Positions 53,406 through 62,027 of a stretch of DNA of 64,000 bases are shown here, in pieces (the stretch's first letter is position 1; each line of letters begins with the position of its first letter). The notes under the pieces were generated by a model. That model saw only the letters and a program-made list of their open reading frames with translations, had not been told where the DNA came from and searched no databases. Source of the DNA: Anabaena sphaerica FACHB-251 (lineage in GTDB: Bacteria; Cyanobacteriota; Cyanobacteriia; Cyanobacteriales; Nostocaceae); NCBI RefSeq assembly GCF_014696825.1, contig NZ_JACJQU010000009.1, positions 102,094 through 166,093 on the forward strand. The letters are read 5' to 3'. A program made the position numbers and the translations under genes.

Positions 53406-53449
53406 GAGGCAGAGCCTCATATATTTCATTACCTGTCAGAGACAGGTAA
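53406..53449 (-). terminator. Tandem hairpins downstream of amine oxidase gene
   Basis: GAGGC-AGA-GCCTC (53406-53418) and a perfect TTACCTGTC-AGA-GACAGGTAA (53429-53449) end 18 bases past the stop at 53467. Likely terminators or a dispersed palindromic repeat. Confidence 0.6.
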
Positions 53450-53466
53450 CGAGAAACGAGAAGTAA

Positions 53467-55572
53467 CTACTCACCTAAATTAATTGCTGGATTTCTCTTA
53501 AAAAATCCCCTTGGCATGAGTTTAAAACTTACTTGATGTCGTGGCATTACAGGCCAATCTTCTGGACGAGGAACATGAGTCATACCCATTGTGTACCAAA
53601 CAACAATATCTTCATTTTCCAAAGATTCATTATCAGCAATATATTTAGGTAAACCCTCTCCTGGTGATGTTTGATTAGGATAATCACCACCTGCATACAT
53701 TTCACCAGATTTATATTTTGTCACCCAGAAATGATGAGTTGCAAAACCAGCTTTTTCTCTGATATTTGCACCTTCCACTGCATACAAAATTGTGTTTCCT
53801 CCTGGCATTAACATATATGCAGGTGCAACCCCTACATGATTCTTTTTATCTGCACTAGCAATCATCCATTCTCGACTGTGTTTAATATCTGCATCACGCA
53901 CTGCTTCGGTTTCTGTTTTTAATAATGTATCTTCAACAGTGATGGTATTTCCTAAAGGATTATTTTCACTGATGGGTAAAGCATTAACATTCATTTCCAT
54001 GACATTATTAACTTGTCCATCTACATCTAAATCTAGGCGATAATTGAAAAAATGCTGATGATTGACACCGAAGATATTTTTAGCTAATAAACGTCCCAAA
54101 GAATTGCTAGATTGTTTTTCATCAGATGTTCCTTGTGCTAAAACAATACCTGATAACTCATTTTCAATTTCTAGAGTTCCATCTTGATGAAATATCCAAT
54201 TTAAACTATAATCATAGTTATCAACTGTTGTAATCATGTTCATGACTAATTCACGATTACGACGGACATAATTTTTTTGGCTGTTGTAGTCAAAATGCTT
54301 CCAGAGTACGCCGTTATCTCTTTCATAAATACCAATTACACTTGGCATGGTATAAGGTTCTCCCTCACCATTAGCAAATACCGCATTTAGTAAAACCCCA
54401 TTTTCAGGGATTTCTTGACCTAATTCTAGTTGATTAGCTAATAAACCAAGGTTGTATTCTCCCACATCAAAGGCGTTACGAAATGACCAGTTAGGATTTG
54501 GATCACCGTAAGGAACTGCCATTTCTGAAAGACTGGCACGATATAAAATTGGGCTGATTTTTTCGCCATCATTATATTTAACAAGATATAAAACTAAGCC
54601 TTCACGGGGGTGCATTAAATAACGAAATTGCCAACCTTGCCATGTAATTTCATTACCATTAATTTTGAAGGTTGTACCATCAGGCTGAGTAATTTTTAAT
54701 GGTTTAGGTGGTGCAGTTAATTTACTAAAAGATCGAACATCATAGTCCCAGTTTTCTTGAGAAATAGGCACTACACCATAATCAACGAAACTAGAAACTT
54801 CTTCTTTATTTAAATCAACTGTCACTAAAACGCCTTCGATGGGACGAGAATAATAATTCCAGTGTTTACCTTGATAATAGGATAATGTGCGACAGAGACG
54901 ACTACCAGTTTCTGCTTCTTCTTTACTTAGTATTCCTGCTCCCCAACAACTTATTTGTACTTGGTTAAAATCTTTAATTCCTCGTTTTATCATAGCTTTT
55001 TGCCAGCGGGGATCAGATTTAACTACATCTTTTGCTATTTCATAATCTGGGGGTAAAATAGCAGGTTGAACATGATGTATTTCTTGCCAAGAAGTTAGAG
55101 TTTTGGTTGTTAAGTCAACTGTTCCTGTGAATGTTTTATTGAGTTCGCGTTCATAAACTTGCAAAAAAACCTGGCGGGGAAATTTTTTCCCAGGTTGAAA
55201 ATTCAAGACTTGTTTTTTATCTGGTTCTTGTAAAGTAATCATGGGAAAAAATGCTGTGTCGCTTAATGTTTTTTCCCGTCTTAATAACTCTACTGCGGTA
55301 GTAATTTCTGTTTCTGTTAAGGGATTGAGAGGATGGTTAATAACTGATTTTTCAGCAAATGCAATATTAGGAAATCCCAGGGATAGGAAAATGCAAATAA
55401 TCCAGGCAATAGCCAGTTTTAACAGAGATTGGCTAATAGAAAAATATCTAATTAATTCTTGTGTAATAGATATCTTAGCTGTAATTATTTTTGGTTGGGC
55501 ATCATGCCCAACCCACAAGAATGTATCATTTGTTTCTGGGAAATACCAAAAATGATTGAGCTTTTTAATCAT
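53467..55572 (-). CDS. Secreted copper amine oxidase
   Basis: 701 residues. Copper/topaquinone amine oxidases oxidise primary amines to aldehydes with H2O2 and NH3. The topaquinone precursor is Y453 in TVDNYDY (T-x-x-N-Y-D). Copper ligands are H505 and H507 (NHQHFF) with H666 (MTHVPRP), and the catalytic base is D369 in NAFDVGEY. All are present, so it is probably active. A hydrophobic segment at about 52-72 ending FA suggests export, but it follows an unusual 50-residue leader; part of that leader (LWVGHDAQP) is encoded by a GTTGGGCATCATGCCCAAC palindrome. The true start could lie downstream. Confidence 0.92.
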   Translation of the reverse strand: MIKKLNHFWYFPETNDTFLWVGHDAQPKIITAKISITQELIRYFSISQSLLKLAIAWIICIFLSLGFPNIAFAEKSVINHPLNPLTETEITTAVELLRREKTLSDTAFFPMITLQEPDKKQVLNFQPGKKFPRQVFLQVYERELNKTFTGTVDLTTKTLTSWQEIHHVQPAILPPDYEIAKDVVKSDPRWQKAMIKRGIKDFNQVQISCWGAGILSKEEAETGSRLCRTLSYYQGKHWNYYSRPIEGVLVTVDLNKEEVSSFVDYGVVPISQENWDYDVRSFSKLTAPPKPLKITQPDGTTFKINGNEITWQGWQFRYLMHPREGLVLYLVKYNDGEKISPILYRASLSEMAVPYGDPNPNWSFRNAFDVGEYNLGLLANQLELGQEIPENGVLLNAVFANGEGEPYTMPSVIGIYERDNGVLWKHFDYNSQKNYVRRNRELVMNMITTVDNYDYSLNWIFHQDGTLEIENELSGIVLAQGTSDEKQSSNSLGRLLAKNIFGVNHQHFFNYRLDLDVDGQVNNVMEMNVNALPISENNPLGNTITVEDTLLKTETEAVRDADIKHSREWMIASADKKNHVGVAPAYMLMPGGNTILYAVEGANIREKAGFATHHFWVTKYKSGEMYAGGDYPNQTSPGEGLPKYIADNESLENEDIVVWYTMGMTHVPRPEDWPVMPRHQVSFKLMPRGFFKRNPAINLGE

Positions 55573-55660
55573 ACTGTTTGAAACCCAAGCAAAGTTAATG
55601 AATATCTATTGATTTCAAAACTCTCACTCAGAAACAGTATAATTAACAGATAAATGAATA

Positions 55661-56185
55661 TTAAGCCGAAACTAATCTCCGCAAAGATTCAGCACGACGT
55701 TTAGCTATGGCGTTATTAGGTGCTAATTTTAGTGCTTCTTCATACATTTGCAACGCCTGAGCAGTTAATTTTTTCTTCTCGTAAGCGTGGCCAAGATTGT
55801 TCAGGGCTGTTACATAATCAGGCTTGAATTTTAGTGCTTCTTTATACTGCTTAATTGCTAAATCATATTGTTCTTGGGCAAAATAAACATATCCCAAACC
55901 ATTGTAAATTGGGGCGATGTTTTCTTCTTCCTCTTCTTCAGCGGCTTTGATAGCTTTTTGAAATAGGGGTATTGCTTGGGTAAAAACTTTTTTTTCTGAA
56001 TAAATACTGGCTAATTCGTAATATTCTTGAGCAGTACCTTTCTCTTTTGTCAATTTGGTTTTCAACTGGGAAAGAGAGTTTTCAAGTTTGCGAGTTTTGA
56101 AAATCTGACGAAAAACACTCACTCCCGCAAATAGGAGTAAAACCACGAAAATTGAGAGATAAACGATTACTAGATTGTTATCCAT
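55661..56185 (-). CDS. ycf37: Ycf37-like TPR protein (photosystem I assembly)
   Basis: 174 residues from the ATG at 56185 (MDNNLVIVYL); the upstream TTG is unlikely. One N-terminal transmembrane helix (VIVYLSIFVVLLLFAGVSVF) is followed by a short coil and three TPR units (YELASIYSEKKVFTQAIPLF, YNGLGYVYFAQEQYDLAIKQ, LNNLGHAYEKKKLTAQALQM). Length and architecture match Ycf37/Pyg7, a thylakoid factor for photosystem I assembly and stability in Synechocystis and plants. No operon partner is obvious. Confidence 0.75.
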   Translation of the reverse strand: MDNNLVIVYLSIFVVLLLFAGVSVFRQIFKTRKLENSLSQLKTKLTKEKGTAQEYYELASIYSEKKVFTQAIPLFQKAIKAAEEEEEENIAPIYNGLGYVYFAQEQYDLAIKQYKEALKFKPDYVTALNNLGHAYEKKKLTAQALQMYEEALKLAPNNAIAKRRAESLRRLVSA

Positions 56186-56306
56186 TGGCTGCAAATACAA
56201 ATATTAAACTTGCTTTCTGTATCTATTATCAACTTTCTGGGAAAATGAGGAAATAAATAAATTAAGATTTAACAATAAAAATTTCTAAGTTATGAATTAT
56301 GAATTA

Positions 56307-57089
56307 TTATAATCCCCAATAGTTTGTGCGTTCTTTGAGCCAACCTGTAGCTGTGTAGCGTGCGATCGCTTCATTTACTCCTCTTCTTAATTCATCGTAC
56401 TGCAATCCTTTGGGCATGACTACAGATAAAGGTTCTGTCGATAGTTTGGTTGGCAGTATTTGATACTGCGGATATTCTTGCACCCAACCCTTTAAAACAC
56501 TGACATCAGCAGCAAAAGCATCAACCTTGCCGCTTTCTATCTGCTCTCGTCCTTGGGCATAGGAATTAACACCGACTAATTCAGCTTTAGGTATAAAATA
56601 TTTTATGTATGCAATAGTGCTAGAGTGATTGAGTACGGCGATTTTACGTGTTGCTAAATCTTGCAGTTGCTTGATAGCTGTATTCTTTGTAACTATTGCT
56701 GCTCCATCATAATAGTAAGGAACACTGAAGGTAACTATGCGGGAGCGTGATTCAGTTGCTGTGACTCTGGCGATCGCCAGGTCAACTTGATGATTGAAAA
56801 CGGCAGGTAAGCGATCGCTATTAGCTACTGGTTGCAACTTCACAGCATCCGGTTTACCTAACAAATCACCTGCCAAACGCTGGGCTAAATCAATCTCCAA
56901 GCCTTGTAAATTGCCGTTACCATCCCTAAATCCCAAAGGACGGAGATTATCCTTGACAGCCACGGTTAAATAGCCAAGCTGCTTAATTTCTGCCATAGTC
57001 GCCGCAGACGCAACCAAATCTATCTCCCCAAAGAACAGGCAAAAAATCAAAATTAAGGTAGCGGATAATACCAGATGTAACTGATTCAT
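56307..57089 (-). CDS. Family 3 solute-binding protein
   Basis: 260 residues with a signal peptide (LSATLILIFCLFFGEIDLVASAA). The SBP_bac_3 fold is seen in GYLTVAVKDNLRPLGFRDGN, GLEIDLAQRLAGDLLG, AVFNHQVDLAIARVTATESR and VDAFAADVSVLKGWVQEYP. Such proteins deliver polar amino acids to ABC transporters. No permease or ATPase gene is adjacent, so it may be an orphan receptor or serve a distant transporter. It is followed on the same strand by the ycf37-like gene 121 bp away. Confidence 0.87.
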   Translation of the reverse strand: MNQLHLVLSATLILIFCLFFGEIDLVASAATMAEIKQLGYLTVAVKDNLRPLGFRDGNGNLQGLEIDLAQRLAGDLLGKPDAVKLQPVANSDRLPAVFNHQVDLAIARVTATESRSRIVTFSVPYYYDGAAIVTKNTAIKQLQDLATRKIAVLNHSSTIAYIKYFIPKAELVGVNSYAQGREQIESGKVDAFAADVSVLKGWVQEYPQYQILPTKLSTEPLSVVMPKGLQYDELRRGVNEAIARYTATGWLKERTNYWGL

Positions 57090-57209
57090 AATTGACCTTC
57101 GCTTTTTTACGAGACGCTGCCATTAACCATTCAAAATTTTTAATTTTGTTTAATTTTGAATTCCCCGAAGGAGCTATCTGTTACATCCGTTATTCATCCG
57201 TTGCTACCT

Positions 57210-57566
57210 TTATCCTTTAACGGAGGTTGCCAGTTCAGCAACTTTAGCGAAGCTTGCAGGATCAAGCACTGCCAACTGTGCCAACATTTTGCGGTTTAGT
57301 TCAACGTTAGCTTTTTTGAGATTGCCAATCAACTGGCTATAGCTCAAGCCATGTTGTCTAGAAGCCGCATTAATACGGGTGATCCACAGACGACGAAAAT
57401 CGCGCTTTTTCTTTTTGCGATCGCGGTATGCACTGCGGAGCGCCTTCATCACCTGTTGGTTAGCGGTTCTAAATAAAGTCGAGTGAGAACCACGAAAACC
57501 TTTAGCTAATTTGAGAATTTTATTGCGGCGTTTACGGGCTACATTACCGCGTTTTACACGAGTCAT
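57210..57566 (-). CDS. rplT: 50S ribosomal protein L20
   Basis: 118 residues. [20 protein letters not shown] at the start, then [20 protein letters not shown] and [20 protein letters not shown], are conserved. It organises 23S rRNA assembly. It lies 21 bp after rpmI on the same strand; infC, often upstream, is not present. Confidence 0.97.
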   Translation of the reverse strand: MTRVKRGNVARKRRNKILKLAKGFRGSHSTLFRTANQQVMKALRSAYRDRKKKKRDFRRLWITRINAASRQHGLSYSQLIGNLKKANVELNRKMLAQLAVLDPASFAKVAELATSVKG

Positions 57567-57587
57567 TTTTTACAGTACCTGAAGGAT

Positions 57588-57785
57588 TTACAAATATGGA
57601 AGCATTAAGCGCACGTTATCTTCGTCGCGTTCATGGACAACTGCCATTTTCGACAAATTGCTCTTTTTGCTAGAGGACTTATGCTCTAACAAGTGATTTT
57701 TGAAAGGTTTACGACGCACGATTTTACCGCTGCCGGTGGCGCGGAATCTTTTCGCTGCTGCCTTGCGAGTCTTGAGTTTAGGCAT
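57588..57785 (-). CDS. rpmI: 50S ribosomal protein L35
   Basis: 65 residues from the ATG at 57785 ([20 protein letters not shown]), the standard start; a longer frame begins 21 bases upstream. It is the first gene of the rpmI-rplT operon. In many bacteria L20 represses its own operon through an mRNA leader, but no clear L20 leader structure was recognised here. Confidence 0.96.
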   Translation of the reverse strand: MPKLKTRKAAAKRFRATGSGKIVRRKPFKNHLLEHKSSSKKSNLSKMAVVHERDEDNVRLMLPYL

Positions 57786-57875
57786 GGTATGGCTTTGAAT
57801 CAACACAATCCCTCATTATATACCAAGACAACTCAATTAACCCAACATTTCTCAATAATTACAGCAGCTATCAGC

Positions 57876-57934
57876 GGGAACAGGGAACAAGGAACAGGTA
57901 ATATTTATTCTTGCTCCTGACTCTTGACTCCTTT
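57876..57934. repeat. Heptamer repeats between rpmI and lipoprotein gene
   Basis: GGGAACA, GGGAACA, AGGAACA (57876-57896), then GCTCCTG, ACTCTTG, ACTCCTT (57914-57934), reaching the stop of the minus-strand lipoprotein gene. Confidence 0.7.
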
Positions 57935-58901
57935 ATTTTTTCAAAGTAGCCGTGACCTTGGGATCTAAGGCAAGGCGTGAGCCTGTACGATCTACATGAT
58001 AAGTCCAAAATTGATTGTTAACGCTGATCACCACTTCCCAACCATCAATAGGATCATATTGCTGAGTACAGACTTCACCGAAATTAAACACACAGGAATT
58101 ACTGAAGGTTTTTTGGATAGTACGAGTAATTTTTATAGCGCGAGTTTCCAAACGAGAACGTTCATAAGCATCATTCAAAACTTTCTCAGCAATCTTTTCT
58201 GGTAATTTAGAACCTTCAGTAGCAAGAATTTTGGGGTCAAGAACGATTTGCGAACCAGACTTATTGACATGATAAGTCCAAGATTCTTCTTTTACCTTCA
58301 CAACCACTTCCCAACCTTCCACCGGATCATACTGTTGAGTACAGATTTCACCAAAATTGAACTGACAGGAATTACCAAAGATTTTTTGTGTTGAACGAAT
58401 AATTTTTATAGAACGACTTGGTACACCAGCACGGTTAGCAGCATCACTCAAAACTTTATTAGAAATAGTTCTTGGCAGTTGAGAAACATTAGAAAAATTA
58501 ATGTTCGGGTCAATCACAATTTGCGAAGATTGACTAACATGATAATTCCAAGATTGCTGTTTTACCTTCACAACTACAACCCAACCCTGAATAGGTTTAA
58601 ATTCCTTGGTGCAAACCTCCTTAAACTCGAACATACAGCGGTTGCTAAAAGTTGTCGGAGTGACTTGAGAAATTTGCAAATCAGGTATTTTTACGCCAGA
58701 ACGCACCGAAGCATCTCTTAGCACAGCCGCAGAAATATTTCTGGGTAAAGTATTTTGGGTTATTTGTGTTGGTTCTGTCCGGGGAATAGCCACAGATGTA
58801 TTATTACTGATGTCAACTCCACAAGCTAGCAGACTGCTTAAAGCCAAGACGCAAACAATTGATTTTGATAATTTACCGTTATTTTTCATCTGTGATAACA
58901 T
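57933..58901 (-). CDS. Lipoprotein with three cysteine-containing repeats
   Basis: 322 residues from the ATG at 58901, with GGAAAA upstream; ATG 58889 is an alternative. Lipobox LSSLLAC with Cys 27. Three repeats of about 85-90 residues follow; each has LPxxI, a helix VLxDAxxRxG, a paired Cys segment (FxNxCxFxFxExCT), then GWEVVVKVxxxxWxYHV and LDPK. The two Cys in each repeat probably form one disulfide. I know of similar cyanobacterial proteins but no named function; the repeat resembles small secreted inhibitor-like or binding domains only by impression. Confidence 0.75.
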   Translation of the reverse strand: MLSQMKNNGKLSKSIVCVLALSSLLACGVDISNNTSVAIPRTEPTQITQNTLPRNISAAVLRDASVRSGVKIPDLQISQVTPTTFSNRCMFEFKEVCTKEFKPIQGWVVVVKVKQQSWNYHVSQSSQIVIDPNINFSNVSQLPRTISNKVLSDAANRAGVPSRSIKIIRSTQKIFGNSCQFNFGEICTQQYDPVEGWEVVVKVKEESWTYHVNKSGSQIVLDPKILATEGSKLPEKIAEKVLNDAYERSRLETRAIKITRTIQKTFSNSCVFNFGEVCTQQYDPIDGWEVVISVNNQFWTYHVDRTGSRLALDPKVTATLKK

Positions 58902-59036
58902 AATTTGTTTTCCGACTAATCTGTAAAACATAGATAAACTTATATACTGTTTTTCCCTGGCATTTGTTCCCCATATTTATCTAAAAAAAGTAATTGGTAA
59001 TTGGGAACTAGTTTTCTCCCCATCACTACTGACTCC

Positions 59037-59477
59037 TTACTTTTTCTTTAATTCTTCGCAGTTCCTGTCAGTTGCATCAGGATAAAGAAAACAGTAATGT
59101 TTATCTATGTTTCCCATCAATTGTTCGTACTCTTTGGTGATATTCTTAAATTCTTCGGTAAGTGCAACTGATTTAGTTAAAAGATTTTCACATTCATTAT
59201 TTTCGGGTTTAGTTTGTTCCAAACATTGTTTAACTTCCTGGTTTATTTTTTCAATTTCTGCTGTTTTTTGTACCGATTTGTCTCTCAGTTTATCACCTTG
59301 TTGAAAGTAATTATTTAGACGTTCCTGGGCTTCTTCTCTTTGTTTATTTAAAGATATATCTTTTTGAATGCTATAAATATTCCAAAATATGGAAAACAGA
59401 GTAACTAGGACAAGAATCCAAGTGAGATAGGGGTCGTATTTTTTAGCCAGGGATTTAAGCCAGGATTGGATTTTCAT
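59037..59477 (-). CDS. Membrane-anchored coiled-coil protein, function unknown
   Basis: 146 residues. One transmembrane helix near the N-terminus (YLTWILVLVTLFSIFWNIY) is followed by a long charged coiled coil (about 40-125) and a Cys-containing end (HYCFLYPDATDRNCEELKKK). No known domain. 40 bp upstream on the same strand ends the UvrD-type helicase, so co-transcription is possible. 105 bp downstream a minus-strand lipoprotein begins, separated by heptamer-type repeats (about 58990-59036). Confidence 0.65.
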   Translation of the reverse strand: MKIQSWLKSLAKKYDPYLTWILVLVTLFSIFWNIYSIQKDISLNKQREEAQERLNNYFQQGDKLRDKSVQKTAEIEKINQEVKQCLEQTKPENNECENLLTKSVALTEEFKNITKEYEQLMGNIDKHYCFLYPDATDRNCEELKKK

Positions 59478-59517
59478 AGCTAATGTGGTGTAAATGACAG
59501 GGAGCGCATCTCATCTA

Positions 59518-61896
59518 TCACTTGGATACTACAGCTAAATTCATGACATTTTCGGAAAACTTACGTTTTAAAGCTGCAAACACCGGACAAGGTGCTGAGG
59601 CTTGTAAATTATTCGGTTTACTCCATGTAAAGGGCGCTTGTTGAGCCGCAGACATCCATAACAACTTTTTAGCCCTAGTCATGGCAACATAAAGTAAACG
59701 GTATTCTTCCGCCATTTTTAGATATTTTGCATCTTCCCAAGCTTGGCTAACATTAGGTATACCTTCTCCTTTTTGATGCAGTGCAGCACGAATTTGGGCG
59801 CGTGCTACTTCTGATAAAGTAAAATCGCCTAAAAATTGACTTTGGGGGGGAACCCAAAATCTGCCAGGAATTAAATTTTCATGCAAAAAAGGCAGAAACA
59901 CATAATCCCAATCAAGCCCTTTGGCTTTGTGCATGGTGATAATTGTCAGTTGACCTTTTTTGGTATATTGTTCTTCTAAATTGTCTGTATCTACTGCCTC
60001 AAACCGTTCAGAATTGACGATTTCACTTAAAGCTGACAGCATTGCACCCATGGAATTATTACCGAAGATTTGCAGGTTTACCCGTTCCGCAAGTTTGTCA
60101 GCTGTAGCTAATTCTGCTTGGTCATAATTTAAGGTTAAAGCTAAAAAAGAAATAATTTGATATATCGGTAGTTCTAAACGAGCGCGAAGCAAACTTCGAC
60201 ACAAATGAGCAGCTTTTTTAACTATCTCAGTTTGGGGAGTGGCTAATGGTCCAGGATATAAGAATTCTTCTGGTAAAATAGCTAGGGAGTTCAAGTCTTG
60301 GGTGGGAATTAATTGACGTTGTACGAGAACATCTAACGCAGCTTTAAGATAATCAGGGGAGTGGGGGCGATCGCAAAATTGCAATATTGATAAAATTTCT
60401 TGAGGTACATGAGAACGCCTTTCCCTTTCTCCCACATCATAAAGTTTAATATTATGTTCTTTGCATATCGGTTCTAAGGTTTCTGCTAACCATCTACCTT
60501 GGCGATTTTCTCGCACCAATACGGCCGCACAGGATTCGGAATTTTGCGTGAATAACTCTACAACTCTCTGGGAAAGTAACTCAACTGTCTGATGAATATC
60601 ACGCGGGCTATATAATTCCAAGCCTTTACCAACTGCTACGGGATTAGCATCTGGTTGGGGATCACCCAAATTAACAGCTTCAATTTTTTGAGCCAAAAAT
60701 GGTGTTTGTTTGTTGTTAGTGGTTGCCAACCATTGACTATTAACCCAATCCAAAGCAAAGTTAGCAGCATCAATAATAATCCGGCTACTGCGTCCAGCTT
60801 GATTCATTGTTGCTAGTCGTTCATCAACATCGCACTGTTTACAAAAGTCACGAAAATAAATCGGATCAGCAGGAGTAAAAGTTGAGTTAATCGCTTGATT
60901 AGGATCACCAACTCTGACTAAGTTGAGTATTGATTTATCTGAATTAGTCCCATCTCCCTCACTAGCTAATATTTCTAAAAGTTGCGTTTGGAGTTGGCTA
61001 GAATCTTGGGCTTCATCTTCAAAAACGGCGAAAATTTTGTTTTTTTCAATCTTGCGGGCGCTAGGATTTTCTAACACACGTAAGGACGCTAAAATCATAT
61101 CATCATAATCTATGAAGTCCTGTAATTGCATTAATTTTTGATATTCTTCATACAATCCTGCCGCGACACGTAAAATTTGATAGGGGTCTTTGCTTTTTTC
61201 ACTCCACTTGTACAGTTTTTCAGGTAAGATTCCCGAACTTTTAGCTTCATGAATCACGGTATAAGCCAAATCTGGTAATACTTCAGTTCGCAGCACAGAC
61301 TGACGACGCAACTTTTCTGTTTCTTCTCCGTCAAATTGTTGACCTTCTAGTAAGCAGCGATAAATTCCAGGATGATTATTAATCCATTGTTCTACGGCTA
61401 TACGGATGAAACGATGGGTTTGATTAGGAGTAATTAATGAGACGTTTTCTAACTGCAAACCTGATAAGTCAGGATGACGACTGGCTATATTTAAGGCTAA
61501 ACCATGCAGGGTATAAACTACAAAACCTGTTTGCGGTAAGGATAATTCTTTTAACTTGGTGCGGATTTTGAATTTCAGGTTAGCAGCAGCAGAACGGGTA
61601 AAAGTGACAACTACTAACTGACGGCGATAACTCTTACCTGTGGAAACAGAACGCTGATATTGACGCGCTATTGCTATGGCCGCAGCCGCAGCCATCCCTG
61701 TTGATTTACCAGCACCAGGAACAGCAGATACAGCCAATGGTCCCGTTTCCCAGTCAGCCATTTGCTTTTGTCCAGGCCGCAATTTATCACGAATTTCGTC
61801 AATCTGTTCCCCTAACCTAGTCACAGATGATTGTTGAATCTCTCCTGATTCCACGGTTTCTTGAGGATATATATCTGTAAACTTATCTTTTGACAT
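59518..61896 (-). CDS. UvrD/Rep-family ATP-dependent helicase
   Basis: 792 residues, superfamily 1A. Motifs: GQKQMADWETGPLAVSAVPG, then AGKST (Walker A), LVVVTFTRSAAANLKFKIR (Ia), FAVFEDEAQDSSQLQTQLLE (II), VGDPNQAINSTF (III), TIITMHKAKGLDWDYVFLP (V) and EEYRLLYVAMTRAKKLLWMS (VI). It is shorter in subdomain 2B than typical UvrD and resembles the cyanobacterial helicases that lack the C-terminal RNAP-binding tail. Probably 3'-5' DNA unwinding in repair or replication restart. Confidence 0.92.
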   Translation of the reverse strand: MSKDKFTDIYPQETVESGEIQQSSVTRLGEQIDEIRDKLRPGQKQMADWETGPLAVSAVPGAGKSTGMAAAAAIAIARQYQRSVSTGKSYRRQLVVVTFTRSAAANLKFKIRTKLKELSLPQTGFVVYTLHGLALNIASRHPDLSGLQLENVSLITPNQTHRFIRIAVEQWINNHPGIYRCLLEGQQFDGEETEKLRRQSVLRTEVLPDLAYTVIHEAKSSGILPEKLYKWSEKSKDPYQILRVAAGLYEEYQKLMQLQDFIDYDDMILASLRVLENPSARKIEKNKIFAVFEDEAQDSSQLQTQLLEILASEGDGTNSDKSILNLVRVGDPNQAINSTFTPADPIYFRDFCKQCDVDERLATMNQAGRSSRIIIDAANFALDWVNSQWLATTNNKQTPFLAQKIEAVNLGDPQPDANPVAVGKGLELYSPRDIHQTVELLSQRVVELFTQNSESCAAVLVRENRQGRWLAETLEPICKEHNIKLYDVGERERRSHVPQEILSILQFCDRPHSPDYLKAALDVLVQRQLIPTQDLNSLAILPEEFLYPGPLATPQTEIVKKAAHLCRSLLRARLELPIYQIISFLALTLNYDQAELATADKLAERVNLQIFGNNSMGAMLSALSEIVNSERFEAVDTDNLEEQYTKKGQLTIITMHKAKGLDWDYVFLPFLHENLIPGRFWVPPQSQFLGDFTLSEVARAQIRAALHQKGEGIPNVSQAWEDAKYLKMAEEYRLLYVAMTRAKKLLWMSAAQQAPFTWSKPNNLQASAPCPVFAALKRKFSENVMNLAVVSK

Positions 61897-62027
61897 ATTA
61901 AAATTTAGGCTTTTTTGTTGTTTATAAGGGGAAAAATTAAAAAATATTGATTATTATTTATGTGCTTTTCTTTATATTTCCGCAGATGCTATCCCACCAA
62001 TTAATATAAATTACTAATCAATACATA

